Of a stretch of DNA of 64,000 nt, positions 1-7,840 are shown piece after piece. The number at the start of each line of letters is the position of its first letter. Position 1 is the stretch's first letter. Made by a program: the position numbers and the translations under genes. The stretch covers positions 62,001 through 126,000 of the forward strand of contig NZ_JASVWF010000006.1 of NCBI RefSeq assembly GCF_030286555.1, read 5' to 3'. The DNA is from Actinomycetospora termitidis. GTDB taxonomy: Bacteria; Actinomycetota; Actinomycetes; Mycobacteriales; Pseudonocardiaceae. The notes under the pieces are model-generated. The model saw only the letters and a program-made list of their open reading frames with translations, had not been told where the DNA came from and made no database searches.

Positions 1-993
1 CCGCAGCGGATGTCGGCAGGCGACGAGCGCCTCCCTGGCCGCCGTGCCCGCGCGCCGGGCCTCCGCCTCGAGTGCGGGGAGCACGGTCGCGAGCTCCTCC
101 CACGCCGAGGCCGCGACGAGGCGGCGGGCCCGCTCGATCGCAGCCCCGAGGTCCCTCGAGGAGTCGGAGCCCGGGGGCGTCCCGCCGTCGCCCTGGTCCA
201 CGATCTTCAGGGCGACCTCGGCGCTGACGAGTGTGCTGCGGCGCCGGATGTCGGCGACGTCGTCGAGGAGACGCTCGACGTCCCCGAGTCGTCGCCCGGC
301 CCGCCGACGGACGTCCGCGAGTTCGGCGAGCCACCGGGTCGCCCGGGCCGCCTCGGCACGCAGCGCCTCGTGCGGTGTCCGATCGGGCTCCCCGTCGACG
401 AGCGTCGACAGCGGGTCCTCGTCCACGACCCGGCGCAACGCCGCCGCCCGTTGCCGAAGCCCCCGGCTCGGGTCGGTCGACAGGGAACCGTCGAAGGCGG
501 CGAAGGCGGTCTCCGCCGCGCGGGCGTCCGCCTCGCACACCGCGACCAGCGGCTCGATGACGCCCAGGGTCGCGACGACGTCGTCGAGGAGCGTCCCGAC
601 GTCGCGCACCGCGGCCCGGACCCGCGCGACGAGCTCGGTACGCCCGACCGGGTCGCCGGCGAGCGTCAGCGTCCCGTCGGGGGCGGCCAGCAACGTCATC
701 AGCTCCTCTCGGGCGGACCGGGAGAGGCGACCCCGCGCGGGCATCCGCTCGCGGGCGGCCTCGCAGGTCAACCGGTGGGCCTCGAGGTCCGCGAACGCGT
801 CCGCCCACACCGCCCGGGCCTCGTCCCACCGCCGTGCGGTGATCCCGATAGTGGTGCGCGCTCGCAGCAGCGCCGCGCCGCGGTGGTCCTCCAGGGTCAT
901 GAGGAGGTCGGCAAGCTCCTCGTGGTCGGAGTCGGCCGCGGCGAGCGCCGCGTCTGCGGCCGAGCGGGGGTCGAGGGTGGGGGCCGGGTTCAT
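1..993 (-). CDS. Helical hypothetical protein, C-terminal part beyond window
   Basis: The reading frame opens with ATG at 993 (MNPAPTLDPRSAADAALAA) and stays open to the left edge, so about 331 residues are visible and the C-terminus is missing. The protein is rich in Ala, Arg, Glu and Leu with long predicted helices (for example AVWADAFADLEAHRLTC and REELMTLLAAPDGTLTL) and has no signal peptide or membrane segment, so it looks cytoplasmic and coiled-coil-like. I do not recognise the family. Codon third positions are strongly G/C as in the neighbours, which supports coding on this strand; overlapping frames on the plus strand are low-complexity Arg/Pro/Gly and look like shadows. The next gene upstream starts about 100 bases away on the same strand. 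Confidence 0.75.
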   Translation of the reverse strand, partial: MNPAPTLDPRSAADAALAAADSDHEELADLLMTLEDHRGAALLRARTTIGITARRWDEARAVWADAFADLEAHRLTCEAARERMPARGRLSRSAREELMTLLAAPDGTLTLAGDPVGRTELVARVRAAVRDVGTLLDDVVATLGVIEPLVAVCEADARAAETAFAAFDGSLSTDPSRGLRQRAAALRRVVDEDPLSTLVDGEPDRTPHEALRAEAARATRWLAELADVRRRAGRRLGDVERLLDDVADIRRRSTLVSAEVALKIVDQGDGGTPPGSDSSRDLGAAIERARRLVAASAWEELATVLPALEAEARRAGTAAREALVACRHPLR

Positions 994-1096
994 GGCAGAT
1001 CACGTCCTGGTTCGGTGGCGGGAGGACGATGTCGCCGATTCTCGGCGGGCTGATCGGGATCCGGTAGATGGTCGCCATCTACCTCGGCGGACCGGG

Positions 1097-1498
1097 TCAG
1101 ACGTGGTCGCCGCTGCAGGTCCAGGCGATCAGGCGGGCTCCGCGGCCGGCGTGCGAGGCGGCGATGCCGTCCGCGTCGGAGCGGGAGCGTCCGTAGGCCC
1201 AGCCCCACCGGCCCGACGGCGCCTGCATCAGCGAGGCGCACCCGTTGGCGACCTCGACCGCGCTCTGGCAGCCCCGCGTGCCGCACTTCCCGCGCGCGGC
1301 GGACGCAGCGGCGCTCTCGGAGGAGTAGTTCCAGGCCACGGCCGCGCTGCCGGTCTCCATGCTGAAGGCGATCGCGGACCAGGGACCGGAAGCGGTCTCG
1401 GCGGTGGTGGGGACCGCGCTGGCCACCCCGGCGGTGCCGATGGTCAGCAGGGCTGCGAGGGCACCACCGAGGAGGAGGGAGGCGGCGTGACGGCGCAT
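1097..1498 (-). CDS. Secreted DUF4189 domain protein
   Basis: A 133-residue protein with a clear Sec signal peptide (MRRHAASLLLGG followed by a hydrophobic stretch, predicted cleavage after ASA near residue 28). The mature part shows the DUF4189 pattern: SGPWSAIAFSMETGS, then Ala-rich sequence, then paired cysteines (Cys72, Cys77, Cys87, Cys128) likely forming disulphides in the exported protein. Known members are small exported proteins of actinobacteria and pathogens with unknown function. The ATG at 1498 is chosen because GGAAGGGA lies just upstream and it gives the signal peptide; a longer frame to 1816 adds only Arg/Pro-rich sequence. Confidence 0.85.
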   Translation of the reverse strand: MRRHAASLLLGGALAALLTIGTAGVASAVPTTAETASGPWSAIAFSMETGSAAVAWNYSSESAAASAARGKCGTRGCQSAVEVANGCASLMQAPSGRWGWAYGRSRSDADGIAASHAGRGARLIAWTCSGDHV

Positions 1499-1581
1499 GG
1501 TGGTTCCCTTCCACGGGTGGACCGGCGTGGTGTCGGTCCGATGCCGGGAAGACCGGCCGGCGCCGCGAAAGGTTGGGGTGG

Positions 1582-1869
1582 TCAGGTCGCGGCGTCGCGG
1601 AGCGCCTCGTCGAGGGCCCTCCAGGGGCGGCCGTCCGGTGTCGGGGGATGCCGGCACAGCGTCTGCATGGCCGTCGTGACGAGCTCCTCGACCGGAGTCG
1701 TCGGTCCCAGGAGGCTGCGCGCGTGCGACCGGATGGCCAAGTGTTCCCGGCGGTAGAAGTCGAGCAGGCAGTCCAGCCGCGCGGTCGTGTCCGCGCTCAG
1801 CTCCTGCGGCAGCCACAACGGGTCGAACCGGCGCAGCGTCTGCCGCACCCGTGCATCGTCGTCGTCCAT
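1582..1869 (-). CDS. Small hypothetical protein, 95 aa
   Basis: A 95-residue soluble protein (MDDDDARVRQTLRRFDPLWL...) with no recognised domain. The ATG is preceded by GAGGGAGAGACCG, a good ribosome binding site. Amphipathic helices dominate (ARLDCLLDFYRREHLAIRSH). It lies 83 bases upstream of the DUF4189 gene on the same strand and could be its co-transcribed partner. No function can be assigned. Confidence 0.65.
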   Translation of the reverse strand: MDDDDARVRQTLRRFDPLWLPQELSADTTARLDCLLDFYRREHLAIRSHARSLLGPTTPVEELVTTAMQTLCRHPPTPDGRPWRALDEALRDAAT

Positions 1870-2051
1870 CGGTCTCTCCCTCGTCGTCGCCGACAGGTCG
1901 TCGGCACGGGGTAGACCGGCGGCGGGTCGTCAGCGTTGGGGTTCGGCTCGCCCGCGACGGCTCACTCGATCGAGTCGCCTCCGCGCCGCCGGGTTAACAG
2001 AGGGGTGCTCCGTGGCGAACCCCCGTCCGACAACGGAGGTCGGGGGACACC

Positions 2052-2513
2052 ATGGGTCGGCATCTTCAGCGCACGTCGCGCCACGGCGTGCGACCTGCCC
2101 AGCTCGCGCTCGGTCTCGGTGCGCTCGCCGCGATGGTCGGCGGCAGCGGGGCGGCCGTCGCGCTCCAGTCCGCCCCGGCCGAGGCGTCCGCGCCGATCGC
2201 GCCGGCGGCCTCCGTCGCTCCGGTGGTCCTCACGACGGCCCCGACGGCGCCGCCCGTGCCTCGCACGACGGCGAGGCCCACGAAGGTGCCGAAGGTGGAG
2301 ACGTCGAGGACGGCCACGACGAAGGCCACCGCGACGAAGGCGTCGAAGAAGGCCACCCCGATCTGCGACCTCAGCGGCCCGCCCGAGTTCGGCGACCCGG
2401 CCCACCCGAACGTGATCACCAACCGGAACTGCGGCTACGTCGACGCGCAGGGCCGCGAACGCTCGCGCGACCGCTGGATCGACGATCAGTTCCTCGACGC
2501 CGCCGCGAACTGA
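2052..2513 (+). CDS. Exported or anchored hypothetical protein
   Basis: A 153-residue protein: basic N-terminus (MGRHLQRTSRHGVRP), hydrophobic segment at about residues 17-38, a Pro/Ala/Thr- and Lys-rich linker typical of wall-spanning segments, then a small C-terminal domain with two cysteines (CDLSGPPEFGDPAHPNV and NRNCGYVDAQG). It is likely exported, with the C-terminal domain in the wall or outside. The start follows the leader CGGGGGACACC, a ribosome-binding form seen before several other genes of this window. No family is recognised. Confidence 0.7.
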   Translation: MGRHLQRTSRHGVRPAQLALGLGALAAMVGGSGAAVALQSAPAEASAPIAPAASVAPVVLTTAPTAPPVPRTTARPTKVPKVETSRTATTKATATKASKKATPICDLSGPPEFGDPAHPNVITNRNCGYVDAQGRERSRDRWIDDQFLDAAAN

Positions 2514-2530
2514 GCTTTCTGGACCGGCCG

Positions 2531-3358
2531 CTATTCCCCGCAGTAGCCGTCGCCGTCGCCGTCGCGCTCGCCGGGCAGGCACGGATGGCCGGAATGACCG
2601 GAGCGAGCCTTCGTCCGCGGCGCCGGCACGTACGGGCGGTCGACGTCGTCGTCCACGTCGGGCTCCGAGGTCGCCTCGGTGGTCGTGGTCGGCGCGGGCG
2701 CCTCGGTGGTCGTCTCCGCCGCGGCCAGGCAGGTGGCGACATACGACTCGGCCGACATGTTCCGCCAGGTCTCGGCGTAGTCGCGGCCGTCGGCGAGGGT
2801 CATGACGACGGGTTGGAAGCCCGCCGGTACGGCGGTCGGGGTGTCCGTGTGCGCGGCGTCCGGGGCAGCGATCGACACCTGCTGACCGGTGACGAGCTTC
2901 GACGCTGCGGCCGTGTCGGTGCCCGTCCGGCACGGATCGCTCGACTCCTGCCCCTGCATCATCGTCACGTGCAACCGACGGCCCGCGGTCGTCACCAGGT
3001 TGTCGGGGGACTGCACCGTCGCGACCGTGACGGAGGCGGGCAGCGCGTTCGGGTCCACGGGCGGCGCGGTCTGGACCGCCTGCTGGAAGCCCTCCTGTCC
3101 CTCGGCGCTCATCAGGCTCCCGATGAACAGCGCCAGCACCGCCATCACGAGGCCGACGATCGCCTCGCGCTTACCCGGCCGTCCTCCTCGGGCCCGCACC
3201 AGGGCGATCACGGCCAGGACGATCACCACGAGCGCGAGGAAGACCGCGAACGAGTGCGCGAAGAAGCTCAGGATCAGGGCCAACAGACCACCGAGGACCG
3301 CGATCGCGGCGAGGCCGCTGGTCTCCTGCTGTCGCTGCGGTTGCGCGTGCCGCGTCAT
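2531..3358 (-). CDS. Membrane protein with C-terminal Excalibur-like domain
   Basis: A 275-residue protein. The N-terminus holds closely packed hydrophobic segments (about residues 15-50 and 64-85), like the two-helix hairpin of DUF4190-type proteins. An extracellular domain follows, then a Thr/Ala/Glu linker. The C-terminus HPCLPGERDGDGDGYCGE resembles an Excalibur extracellular calcium-binding motif: two Cys around a DxDxDG loop. ATG at 3358 is preceded by GGGGGGACTCG; a longer upstream frame only adds sequence antisense to the PrsW gene. The gene lies downstream of the PrsW-like gene on the same strand (83 bases), so a link between the protease and this membrane protein is possible but unproven. 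Confidence 0.75.
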   Translation of the reverse strand: MTRHAQPQRQQETSGLAAIAVLGGLLALILSFFAHSFAVFLALVVIVLAVIALVRARGGRPGKREAIVGLVMAVLALFIGSLMSAEGQEGFQQAVQTAPPVDPNALPASVTVATVQSPDNLVTTAGRRLHVTMMQGQESSDPCRTGTDTAAASKLVTGQQVSIAAPDAAHTDTPTAVPAGFQPVVMTLADGRDYAETWRNMSAESYVATCLAAAETTTEAPAPTTTTEATSEPDVDDDVDRPYVPAPRTKARSGHSGHPCLPGERDGDGDGYCGE

Positions 3359-3441
3359 CGAGTCCCCCCTGGACGTCCCCCGTTCGAGCAACGACGTCGG
3401 GCCCGGCGGGTGACGGACGAACCGGATCTCCGGCGCAGGTC

Positions 3442-4368
3442 CTACCTCGCGTGACGTCCCGCCACGCCAAGACCGCCACCCGACGCGAGGGACGGCAGGG
3501 CGACCGGCATGGTCGGCGGGTCGACGATCGGGACCTGCTGCGGCGCCGGCGAGCCGAGGAGGCCGATCCGGGCGTAGCCGAGGAAGAGCAGCACGCTGAC
3601 GAGGACGATCAGCACGGCGACGAAGCCGCCGGCCGCGTAGTCGTACACGCCGTGCAGCAGGGCGGTCGCGCCGAGCCCGACGGCCGTCAGCGCCACGATG
3701 TGCCCCGGACGCCGGTACTGCGCGGCGAGCCCGACGAAGTAGCCCGAGACCCCGGCCCACAGCGCGTGGAGCAGCGGGCCCACGACGAAGCGCCACACGG
3801 ACGCCAGGGAGGCGTCGACCCCGCCGCCGGAGACCAACGGGATGTACTCGGTGACGTAGGTGACCGCCTCGGCGGCGCCGAACACCAGCCCGCTCACGGC
3901 GCCGAGGAAGAGGGCGTCGCGCGGGGCCAGACCCCGCCGGCGGACGTAGAGCGCGAGCGCCACGACCGGGAGCAGCTTGGCGAACTCCTCCGGGACGCCG
4001 ACGGTCAGGATGCTGAGCGCCAGGTCGTCGGTGTCGGAGTCGAGCGCCCGCTCGAGGACGATCGCGAGCGGGCCCTCGACGACGAGCGCCGCCACGCAGA
4101 GCACGGCGAGCAGACCGCCCGACACCGCCTGCGGGCGCACGAGCATCCACAGCACGCCGAACCATGCGGCGGCGAAGTACGCGGCGAACATCCACGCCTG
4201 GTCGGTGCCGCCGGAATCCTGCGTGAGGAAGCGGGCCAGTACCGGCACCAGGGCGAGCCCGACGAACAACCACGTCGTCCACGCGCGCACCACCGGGTGG
4301 CGCACCCAGGCGCGGAACGGGAACAGGAGCCCGACGTCGGGAAGGCGTTCGGAGGAGGGAGCGGTCAC
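3442..4368 (-). CDS. PrsW family intramembrane metalloprotease
   Basis: A 308-residue polytopic membrane protein with the motif series of the PrsW (M82) family: EEFAK at residues 127-131, F163-x3-E167 (FGAAEAV), His201 in LLHALWAG, and H239-x3-D243 (HGVYDY). PrsW in Bacillus performs site-1 cleavage of an anti-sigma factor; many actinobacterial relatives have unknown substrates. GTG at 4368 is used as start; upstream bases read CGGAGTCCTCCC. It is transcribed divergently from the gene at 4600 and ahead of the Excalibur membrane protein. No anti-sigma gene is adjacent. Confidence 0.88.
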   Translation of the reverse strand: MTAPSSERLPDVGLLFPFRAWVRHPVVRAWTTWLFVGLALVPVLARFLTQDSGGTDQAWMFAAYFAAAWFGVLWMLVRPQAVSGGLLAVLCVAALVVEGPLAIVLERALDSDTDDLALSILTVGVPEEFAKLLPVVALALYVRRRGLAPRDALFLGAVSGLVFGAAEAVTYVTEYIPLVSGGGVDASLASVWRFVVGPLLHALWAGVSGYFVGLAAQYRRPGHIVALTAVGLGATALLHGVYDYAAGGFVAVLIVLVSVLLFLGYARIGLLGSPAPQQVPIVDPPTMPVALPSLASGGGLGVAGRHAR

Positions 4369-4497
4369 GGGAGGACTCCGGAGCTGGTGTCGGCAGCACG
4401 GCCGACCCCCGACCGGTGCTCGGCGTCCGGGAGCGGCCCCCGCAAGCCGACCGTGACATCGCCGTGACGGGCGTGGCGTTACCGCTCATCAGCCGGA

Positions 4498-4558
4498 TCA
4501 GTCGTACGCCACTTGTCGTAACGACACCCCGTCGGCGAGCGAGTCAGTCGTACGGCAC
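4498..4558. promoter_or_regulatory. Paired direct repeats and palindrome in divergent promoter region
   Basis: TCAGTCGTACGCCAC at 4498-4512 is repeated with one change as TCAGTCGTACGGCAC at 4544-4558, 46 bases apart. Between them at 4514-4526 lies the perfect palindrome TGTCGT-A-ACGACA. All sit between the divergent starts at 4368 and 4600, which makes a shared operator plausible. No regulator is assigned. Confidence 0.4.
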
Positions 4559-4599
4559 CGCGGTGAGGGCGGCGTCGACGCATCGTCGGGGGAGACACC

Positions 4600-5184
4600 G
4601 TGACCGAGACCCAGCCCGGACCGCGCCACGCGACGCCCGCCCCGTGGGCCCCGCCCGCGGGTCGGGGAGTGCACTGGAACCAGGCGCCCGGCCACGCGCC
4701 GGCCGGGCTCGCTCCGGCGTGGGCCGGCATGCCGCCCGCGGCGCCTCCGCGCCGGCCGCGCTGGGGCTGGATCGTCCTGGGCATCGTCGGGGTGATCGCC
4801 GCGCTCGGTCTGGTGGGGACGCTCGTCGTCGCGAACCAGCCCATGACGGTCCAGGGCTCGGTCACCGTCTACGGGATGAACGGCGTGGTGTCGCCCGGCT
4901 CGTCGTGCTCCAACACCTACCTCACCGGTCGGCCGGTTTCGATCTTCGGAGCCGACGGGTCGCTGGTGGGGACCTCGTCGATCACCGGTTACGGCACGGC
5001 GGTGAACCAGTGGAGCACCTACTCCTCCGGCTACGCGGACGCCTGCGTGTACTCGTTCACCGTCGCCGACGTGCCGGCCGGGGAGAAGAGCTACCGGGTC
5101 ACGCTCGGGACGGACATCAGCAACAGCGTCGGCTTCACCGAGGACCAGCTCAGTCGCGGCGCGCACATCACGATGGGTCACTGA
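4600..5184 (+). CDS. Single-pass membrane protein, hypothetical
   Basis: A 194-residue protein: a Pro/Ala/His-rich cytoplasmic N-terminus (to about residue 52), one membrane helix (WGWIVLGIVGVIAALGLVG), and an extracellular beta-rich domain with two cysteines (SSCSNTYLTG and ADACVYSFTV). Layouts like this are common for actinobacterial envelope proteins. The GTG start follows CGGGGGAGACACC directly. The 3' end overlaps the tail of the convergent gene by 17 bases. No family name can be given. Confidence 0.8.
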   Translation: MTETQPGPRHATPAPWAPPAGRGVHWNQAPGHAPAGLAPAWAGMPPAAPPRRPRWGWIVLGIVGVIAALGLVGTLVVANQPMTVQGSVTVYGMNGVVSPGSSCSNTYLTGRPVSIFGADGSLVGTSSITGYGTAVNQWSTYSSGYADACVYSFTVADVPAGEKSYRVTLGTDISNSVGFTEDQLSRGAHITMGH

Positions 5185-5578
5185 GGCCGCGCGGCTCCGC
5201 CCCGACGAGCAGCAGCGTCGAGAACACCGGCGCCAACCACGACGGCGAGCGCGGCAGCACGACGACGAGCGGGACCGACCATGCCAGCAACGTCCCGCCG
5301 ACCCACCGCGGCACCGGCCGACCCGCGTGGGCGGTCGACACCACCAACGCCCCGAGCGCCGCGCAGGGCACCCCGAAGCTCGCGAGGCTGAGCCACAGCA
5401 CCTGGGACCGGTCGAGCGCCGCGGGCTCAGCGGGGCGGACCCGGGTCGTGTCCCACCAGCCCTCACGGTGGATGCGCGCCCACTCGTCACGGGTCATCGC
5501 GAGGGCGAGCACGGTGTGCGTCGCACCGAAGGCGAGGGCCATCCATCCGCCGGCCTCGGCGGCTCGTGAGCGTCGCAT
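5168..5578 (-). CDS. DUF6463-like small membrane protein
   Basis: A 136-residue protein with four hydrophobic segments and the conserved-looking N-terminus GGWMALAFGATHTVLALA followed by a tryptophan-rich WARIHREGWWDT loop, which matches my recollection of DUF6463 proteins. ATG at 5578 follows CACGGAGGTCGGAC. It is divergent from a TetR regulator, and two palindromic operators lie between them, so it is very likely the target of that regulator. Function of the family is unknown. Confidence 0.75.
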   Translation of the reverse strand: MRRSRAAEAGGWMALAFGATHTVLALAMTRDEWARIHREGWWDTTRVRPAEPAALDRSQVLWLSLASFGVPCAALGALVVSTAHAGRPVPRWVGGTLLAWSVPLVVVLPRSPSWLAPVFSTLLLVGAEPRGLSDPS

Positions 5579-5596
5579 GTCCGACCTCCGTGTCGA

Positions 5597-5640
5597 TATA
5601 CGGTGCCGTACACGCTAGCTCTGATGTACGGCGCCGTATA
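5597..5640. promoter_or_regulatory. Two palindromic TetR operator sites
   Basis: TATACGGTGCCGTACA (5597-5612) and TGTACGGCGCCGTATA (5625-5640) are each near-perfect palindromes around TACGGnnCCGTA and are almost reverse complements of one another, with centres 28 bases apart. They lie between the divergent DUF6463 and TetR genes. The second overlaps TATAGT (5637-5642), a good -10 element for the regulator, so autorepression is expected. Confidence 0.75.
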
Positions 5641-5644
5641 GTCC

Positions 5645-6214
5645 GTGGACGTGGTTCGAGCACGCACTCCTCGGCACGCCTGGATCGACGTCGGGCTGCG
5701 ACTCCTGGGGGAGCGGGGCCCGGACGCGGTGCGCGTGGAGGTCCTGGCGCGCGAGCTCGGCGTCACGAAGGGCGGGTTCTACGGGTACTTCGCCGACCGG
5801 CCGGCGCTGCTCACCGAGGTGCTCGACGAGTGGGAGCGGCGGAGCACCACCGCGGTCATCGAGCGGGCCGAGCACGAGGGCGGCGATCCGGTGACGCGGG
5901 CTCGGCGGGCTGCCGCGTTGACCTTCGCCGACGACCTCGTCCCCATCGACCTCGCCGTCCGGGAGTGGGCACGACGTGACGACGGCGTCGCCGCGCGCCT
6001 GAAGCGGGTGGACAACCAGCGCATGGACTACCTGCGGACTACCTTCCGCGACCGCTTCCCCGACCCGGCCGACCTCGAGGCCCGGTGCCTGCTCGCGTTC
6101 GCCGGCGCCATCTCGAGCTCGTTGATCGTCGCGGAGCACCCGGGGGAGACGCGAGCGCAGGTGTTGGAGCGAGCCGCATCGTTGGTGCTCGGTCGCCGTA
6201 CTCTGCGTCCATGA
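5645..6214 (+). CDS. TetR family transcriptional regulator
   Basis: A 189-residue protein with an N-terminal TetR helix-turn-helix (about residues 8-55; LARELGVTKGGFYGYFADRPAL is the recognition region) and a helical ligand domain. It probably represses the divergent DUF6463 gene and itself through the operators at 5597-5640. GTG at 5645 or the GTG two codons later (5651) could be the start: TATAGT at 5637-5642 is so close that a leaderless transcript starting near 5649-5651 is likely. Its stop codon overlaps a possible 13-codon leader at 6211. Confidence 0.9.
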   Translation: MDVVRARTPRHAWIDVGLRLLGERGPDAVRVEVLARELGVTKGGFYGYFADRPALLTEVLDEWERRSTTAVIERAEHEGGDPVTRARRAAALTFADDLVPIDLAVREWARRDDGVAARLKRVDNQRMDYLRTTFRDRFPDPADLEARCLLAFAGAISSSLIVAEHPGETRAQVLERAASLVLGRRTLRP

Positions 6215-6252
6215 CGCCCGGTCCGACCGCGTCGCCGAGGCCGTCGGGATGA
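6211..6252 (+). CDS. Possible 13-residue leader peptide coupling TetR to SARP gene
   Basis: A minimal frame, ATG ACG CCC ... TCG GGA TGA, encodes MTPGPTASPRPSG. Its ATG overlaps the TetR stop (ATGA at 6211-6214) and its stop overlaps the ATG of the next gene (ATGA at 6249-6252). This chain would allow ribosomes to reinitiate from the regulator gene through to the SARP-like gene. No ribosome binding site is seen. It may be chance in GC-rich DNA. Confidence 0.25.
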   Translation: MTPGPTASPRPSG

Positions 6253-6710
6253 CACGCACGAGGATCCGGCTGCTGGGCGAGATCGCCGTGATCGACGGTG
6301 ACGTCGCCCGTCCTCCCCACAGCCGCCGACTTCAGACGATCCTGGCTCTCCTCGCCGTGCGGGCCGGTCGGATCGTCCCAGCGGACGACCTGATCGACGA
6401 GGCGTGGCAGGACGATCTCCCACGACAGCCCAGGGCAGCCCTGCACATCGGCATCACCCGCGTACGACGCTGGCTCGGCACGAGCGAGGTCGGCGCGGCG
6501 CCCGGCGGGTACAGGCTCGACATCGATCCCCTGGACGTCGACCTACTCGCCTTCCTCGCGGCCACGGATGACGCGCTCGAGACGAATGACCGCGACCGTC
6601 GCGACGCGGCCGTGGCGCTCTGGGACGAGCCGGTGCTGCCGGAGCTCCACTCGCCGCGTCTCACGGAGGTCCGGGTCCTGGCCGAGGCGCGGCGGCACGC
6701 CCTCGGGTGA
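6249..6710 (+). CDS. Truncated SARP-like regulator (DNA-binding domain plus start of BTAD)
   Basis: A 153-residue protein matching the N-terminus of SARP/AfsR regulators: an OmpR-type winged helix (TRIRLLGEIAVIDG ... LLAVRAGRIVPADDLIDEAW ... ALHIGITRVRRWLG, residues 3-95) and only the first helices of the bacterial transcriptional activator domain (residues 100-150). It aligns throughout with the 1037-residue protein at 36329 but stops where that protein continues. It may act as a stand-alone DNA-binding protein or be a decayed copy. The stop (6708-6710) is clean and no continuation is seen in other frames. Lies directly after the TetR gene. Confidence 0.7.
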   Translation: MTRTRIRLLGEIAVIDGDVARPPHSRRLQTILALLAVRAGRIVPADDLIDEAWQDDLPRQPRAALHIGITRVRRWLGTSEVGAAPGGYRLDIDPLDVDLLAFLAATDDALETNDRDRRDAAVALWDEPVLPELHSPRLTEVRVLAEARRHALG

Positions 6711-6734
6711 CCCTCGTCGGGCCGTGTCCTCGCC

Positions 6735-6740
6735 TAGAGT
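6735..6740 (+). promoter_or_regulatory. -10 element TAGAGT of a likely leaderless promoter
   Basis: TAGAGT (TAnnnT form) ends seven bases before the GTG of the next gene and no ribosome binding site is present, the usual picture of a leaderless actinobacterial transcript. A convincing -35 was not found. Confidence 0.5.
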
Positions 6741-6747
6741 CCGGATC

Positions 6748-7068
6748 GTGCCTACTCCTCCGGAGTTGTCCCGCGCCGAGGCGCAACGCCAGTACGCGGC
6801 CGCTGAGGAGCACCTCCGGCGGGCCCAGGACGCCCAGTCGACCGACGCGACGCTGCACGTGGCCCGCGCGCAGGTGTGCGCCACGTTGGCGCTGGTCGCG
6901 GCCACTGCGGCGGCCCAGCCGCCGGTGCCGTTCTCGTCGTCCAGGCCACGGGACTTCACGACCTCGACGCCAGAGCCGGACGTGCCGAAGCTCGGGCCGT
7001 TCGACGCCATCGACCCGCATGCCTTCGACGACGACCCGGCCGGGCCGGGCTCCCCGTTCGACCGATGA
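6748..7068 (+). CDS. Small helical hypothetical protein, 106 aa
   Basis: The frame starts at GTG 6748 (MPTPPELSRAEAQRQYAAAE) and ends at 7068. The N-terminal half is a strong amphipathic helix pair (EEHLRRAQDAQSTDATLHVA and QVCATLALVAATAA), the C-terminal half is acidic, Pro-rich and probably disordered. Upstream extension of the frame to 6568 is antisense-like Arg-rich sequence, whereas the GTG fits a leaderless start behind TAGAGT. Function unknown. Confidence 0.6.
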   Translation: MPTPPELSRAEAQRQYAAAEEHLRRAQDAQSTDATLHVARAQVCATLALVAATAAAQPPVPFSSSRPRDFTTSTPEPDVPKLGPFDAIDPHAFDDDPAGPGSPFDR

Positions 7069-7126
7069 GGAGGTCCGCACGGCTCCGACGCGTTGCGGCC
7101 GCGTCGCGGCCGAGCGTTATCGGTGT

Positions 7127-7139
7127 ACAGCGGCGCTGT
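7127..7139. promoter_or_regulatory. 13-bp palindrome upstream of LysE gene
   Basis: ACAGCG-G-CGCTGT is a perfect palindrome 61 bases before the chosen start of the exporter gene, in the gap after the previous stop. It could be an operator; nothing else supports it. Confidence 0.25.
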
Positions 7140-7200
7140 GGCGGCACGTCGTAGCGGTATTCGCTGGCCACGCCCCGCCGAGTCGTGGTCGGCTGCGGCG

Positions 7201-7839
7201 GTGGACGCCCACCTGGCCGCTTTCGTCGCCGCCGCTGCACTGATCATCGTGATCCCCGGGCCCAGCGTGGTCTTCGCGATCAGTCGTGCGCTCGTCGTCG
7301 GGCGGCGGCATGCGTTGGCGTCGGTGATCGGGAACGCGCTCGGGGTGCTGATCCAGGTCGTCGGGCTCGCGTTCGGTCTCGGCGAGCTCATCGCGCGCTC
7401 GGCGGCCGCGTTCACGGTCATCAAGCTCGTCGGCGCGGCCTACCTCGTGTACCTCGGGATCAGTGCCATCCGGCACCGTCATGCGGCCTGGGACGAGCTG
7501 GCGAGTTCGGCTCCGGAGGTCGTGCGGGGCGGTCTGGCGCGCAGTGTGCTCCGCGGTGTCCCGGTCGGGCTGTTCAATCCGAAGACCGTCGTCTTCTTCG
7601 CCGCGTTCCTCCCGCTGTTCATCGACACCGCGCGCAACGTCCCGGTGCAGCTGCTCGTCCTGGGAGCGATCTTCGCGGCCATCGCGGTCGTGCTGGACAG
7701 CATCTGGGTGGTGACGGCGTCCTCGGCCCGCACGTGGTTCAGCCGGTCCCCGCGTCGCCTCGCCGGGCTCGGCGCGGCGGGCGGGGTCGCCATGATCGGC
7801 CTCGGAGCGGGCGCGGCGACGGCACAACGCGCGATCTGA
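7201..7839 (+). CDS. LysE/RhtB family amino-acid exporter
   Basis: A 212-residue protein with six hydrophobic segments and the family signature near the N-terminus (VIPGPSVVFAISRALVVGRR, then GNALGVLIQVVGLAFGLG). The second half contains GLFNPKTVVFFAAFLPLF, which is the other well conserved LysE/RhtB segment. The family exports amino acids or related small molecules by proton exchange. GTG at 7201 gives the normal family length; a longer frame to 7093 adds an Arg-rich non-homologous stretch. It ends at a double hairpin shared with the convergent neighbour. Confidence 0.9.
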   Translation: MDAHLAAFVAAAALIIVIPGPSVVFAISRALVVGRRHALASVIGNALGVLIQVVGLAFGLGELIARSAAAFTVIKLVGAAYLVYLGISAIRHRHAAWDELASSAPEVVRGGLARSVLRGVPVGLFNPKTVVFFAAFLPLFIDTARNVPVQLLVLGAIFAAIAVVLDSIWVVTASSARTWFSRSPRRLAGLGAAGGVAMIGLGAGAATAQRAI

Positions 7840-7840
7840 C

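Noticed and set aside
44-1756. Long plus-strand open frames over the first 1.7 kb
   Set aside because: Ser/Arg/Ala-rich low-complexity products with no motif; the minus strand carries a signal-peptide protein and a helical protein with good starts.
1787-3454. 555-residue plus-strand frame
   Set aside because: Arg/Gly/His-rich shadow crossing several genes with clear opposite or different-frame coding.
6249-6710. Full-length SARP broken by a frameshift
   Set aside because: The bases after the stop do not continue BTAD homology in any frame; the next gene is a different helical protein.
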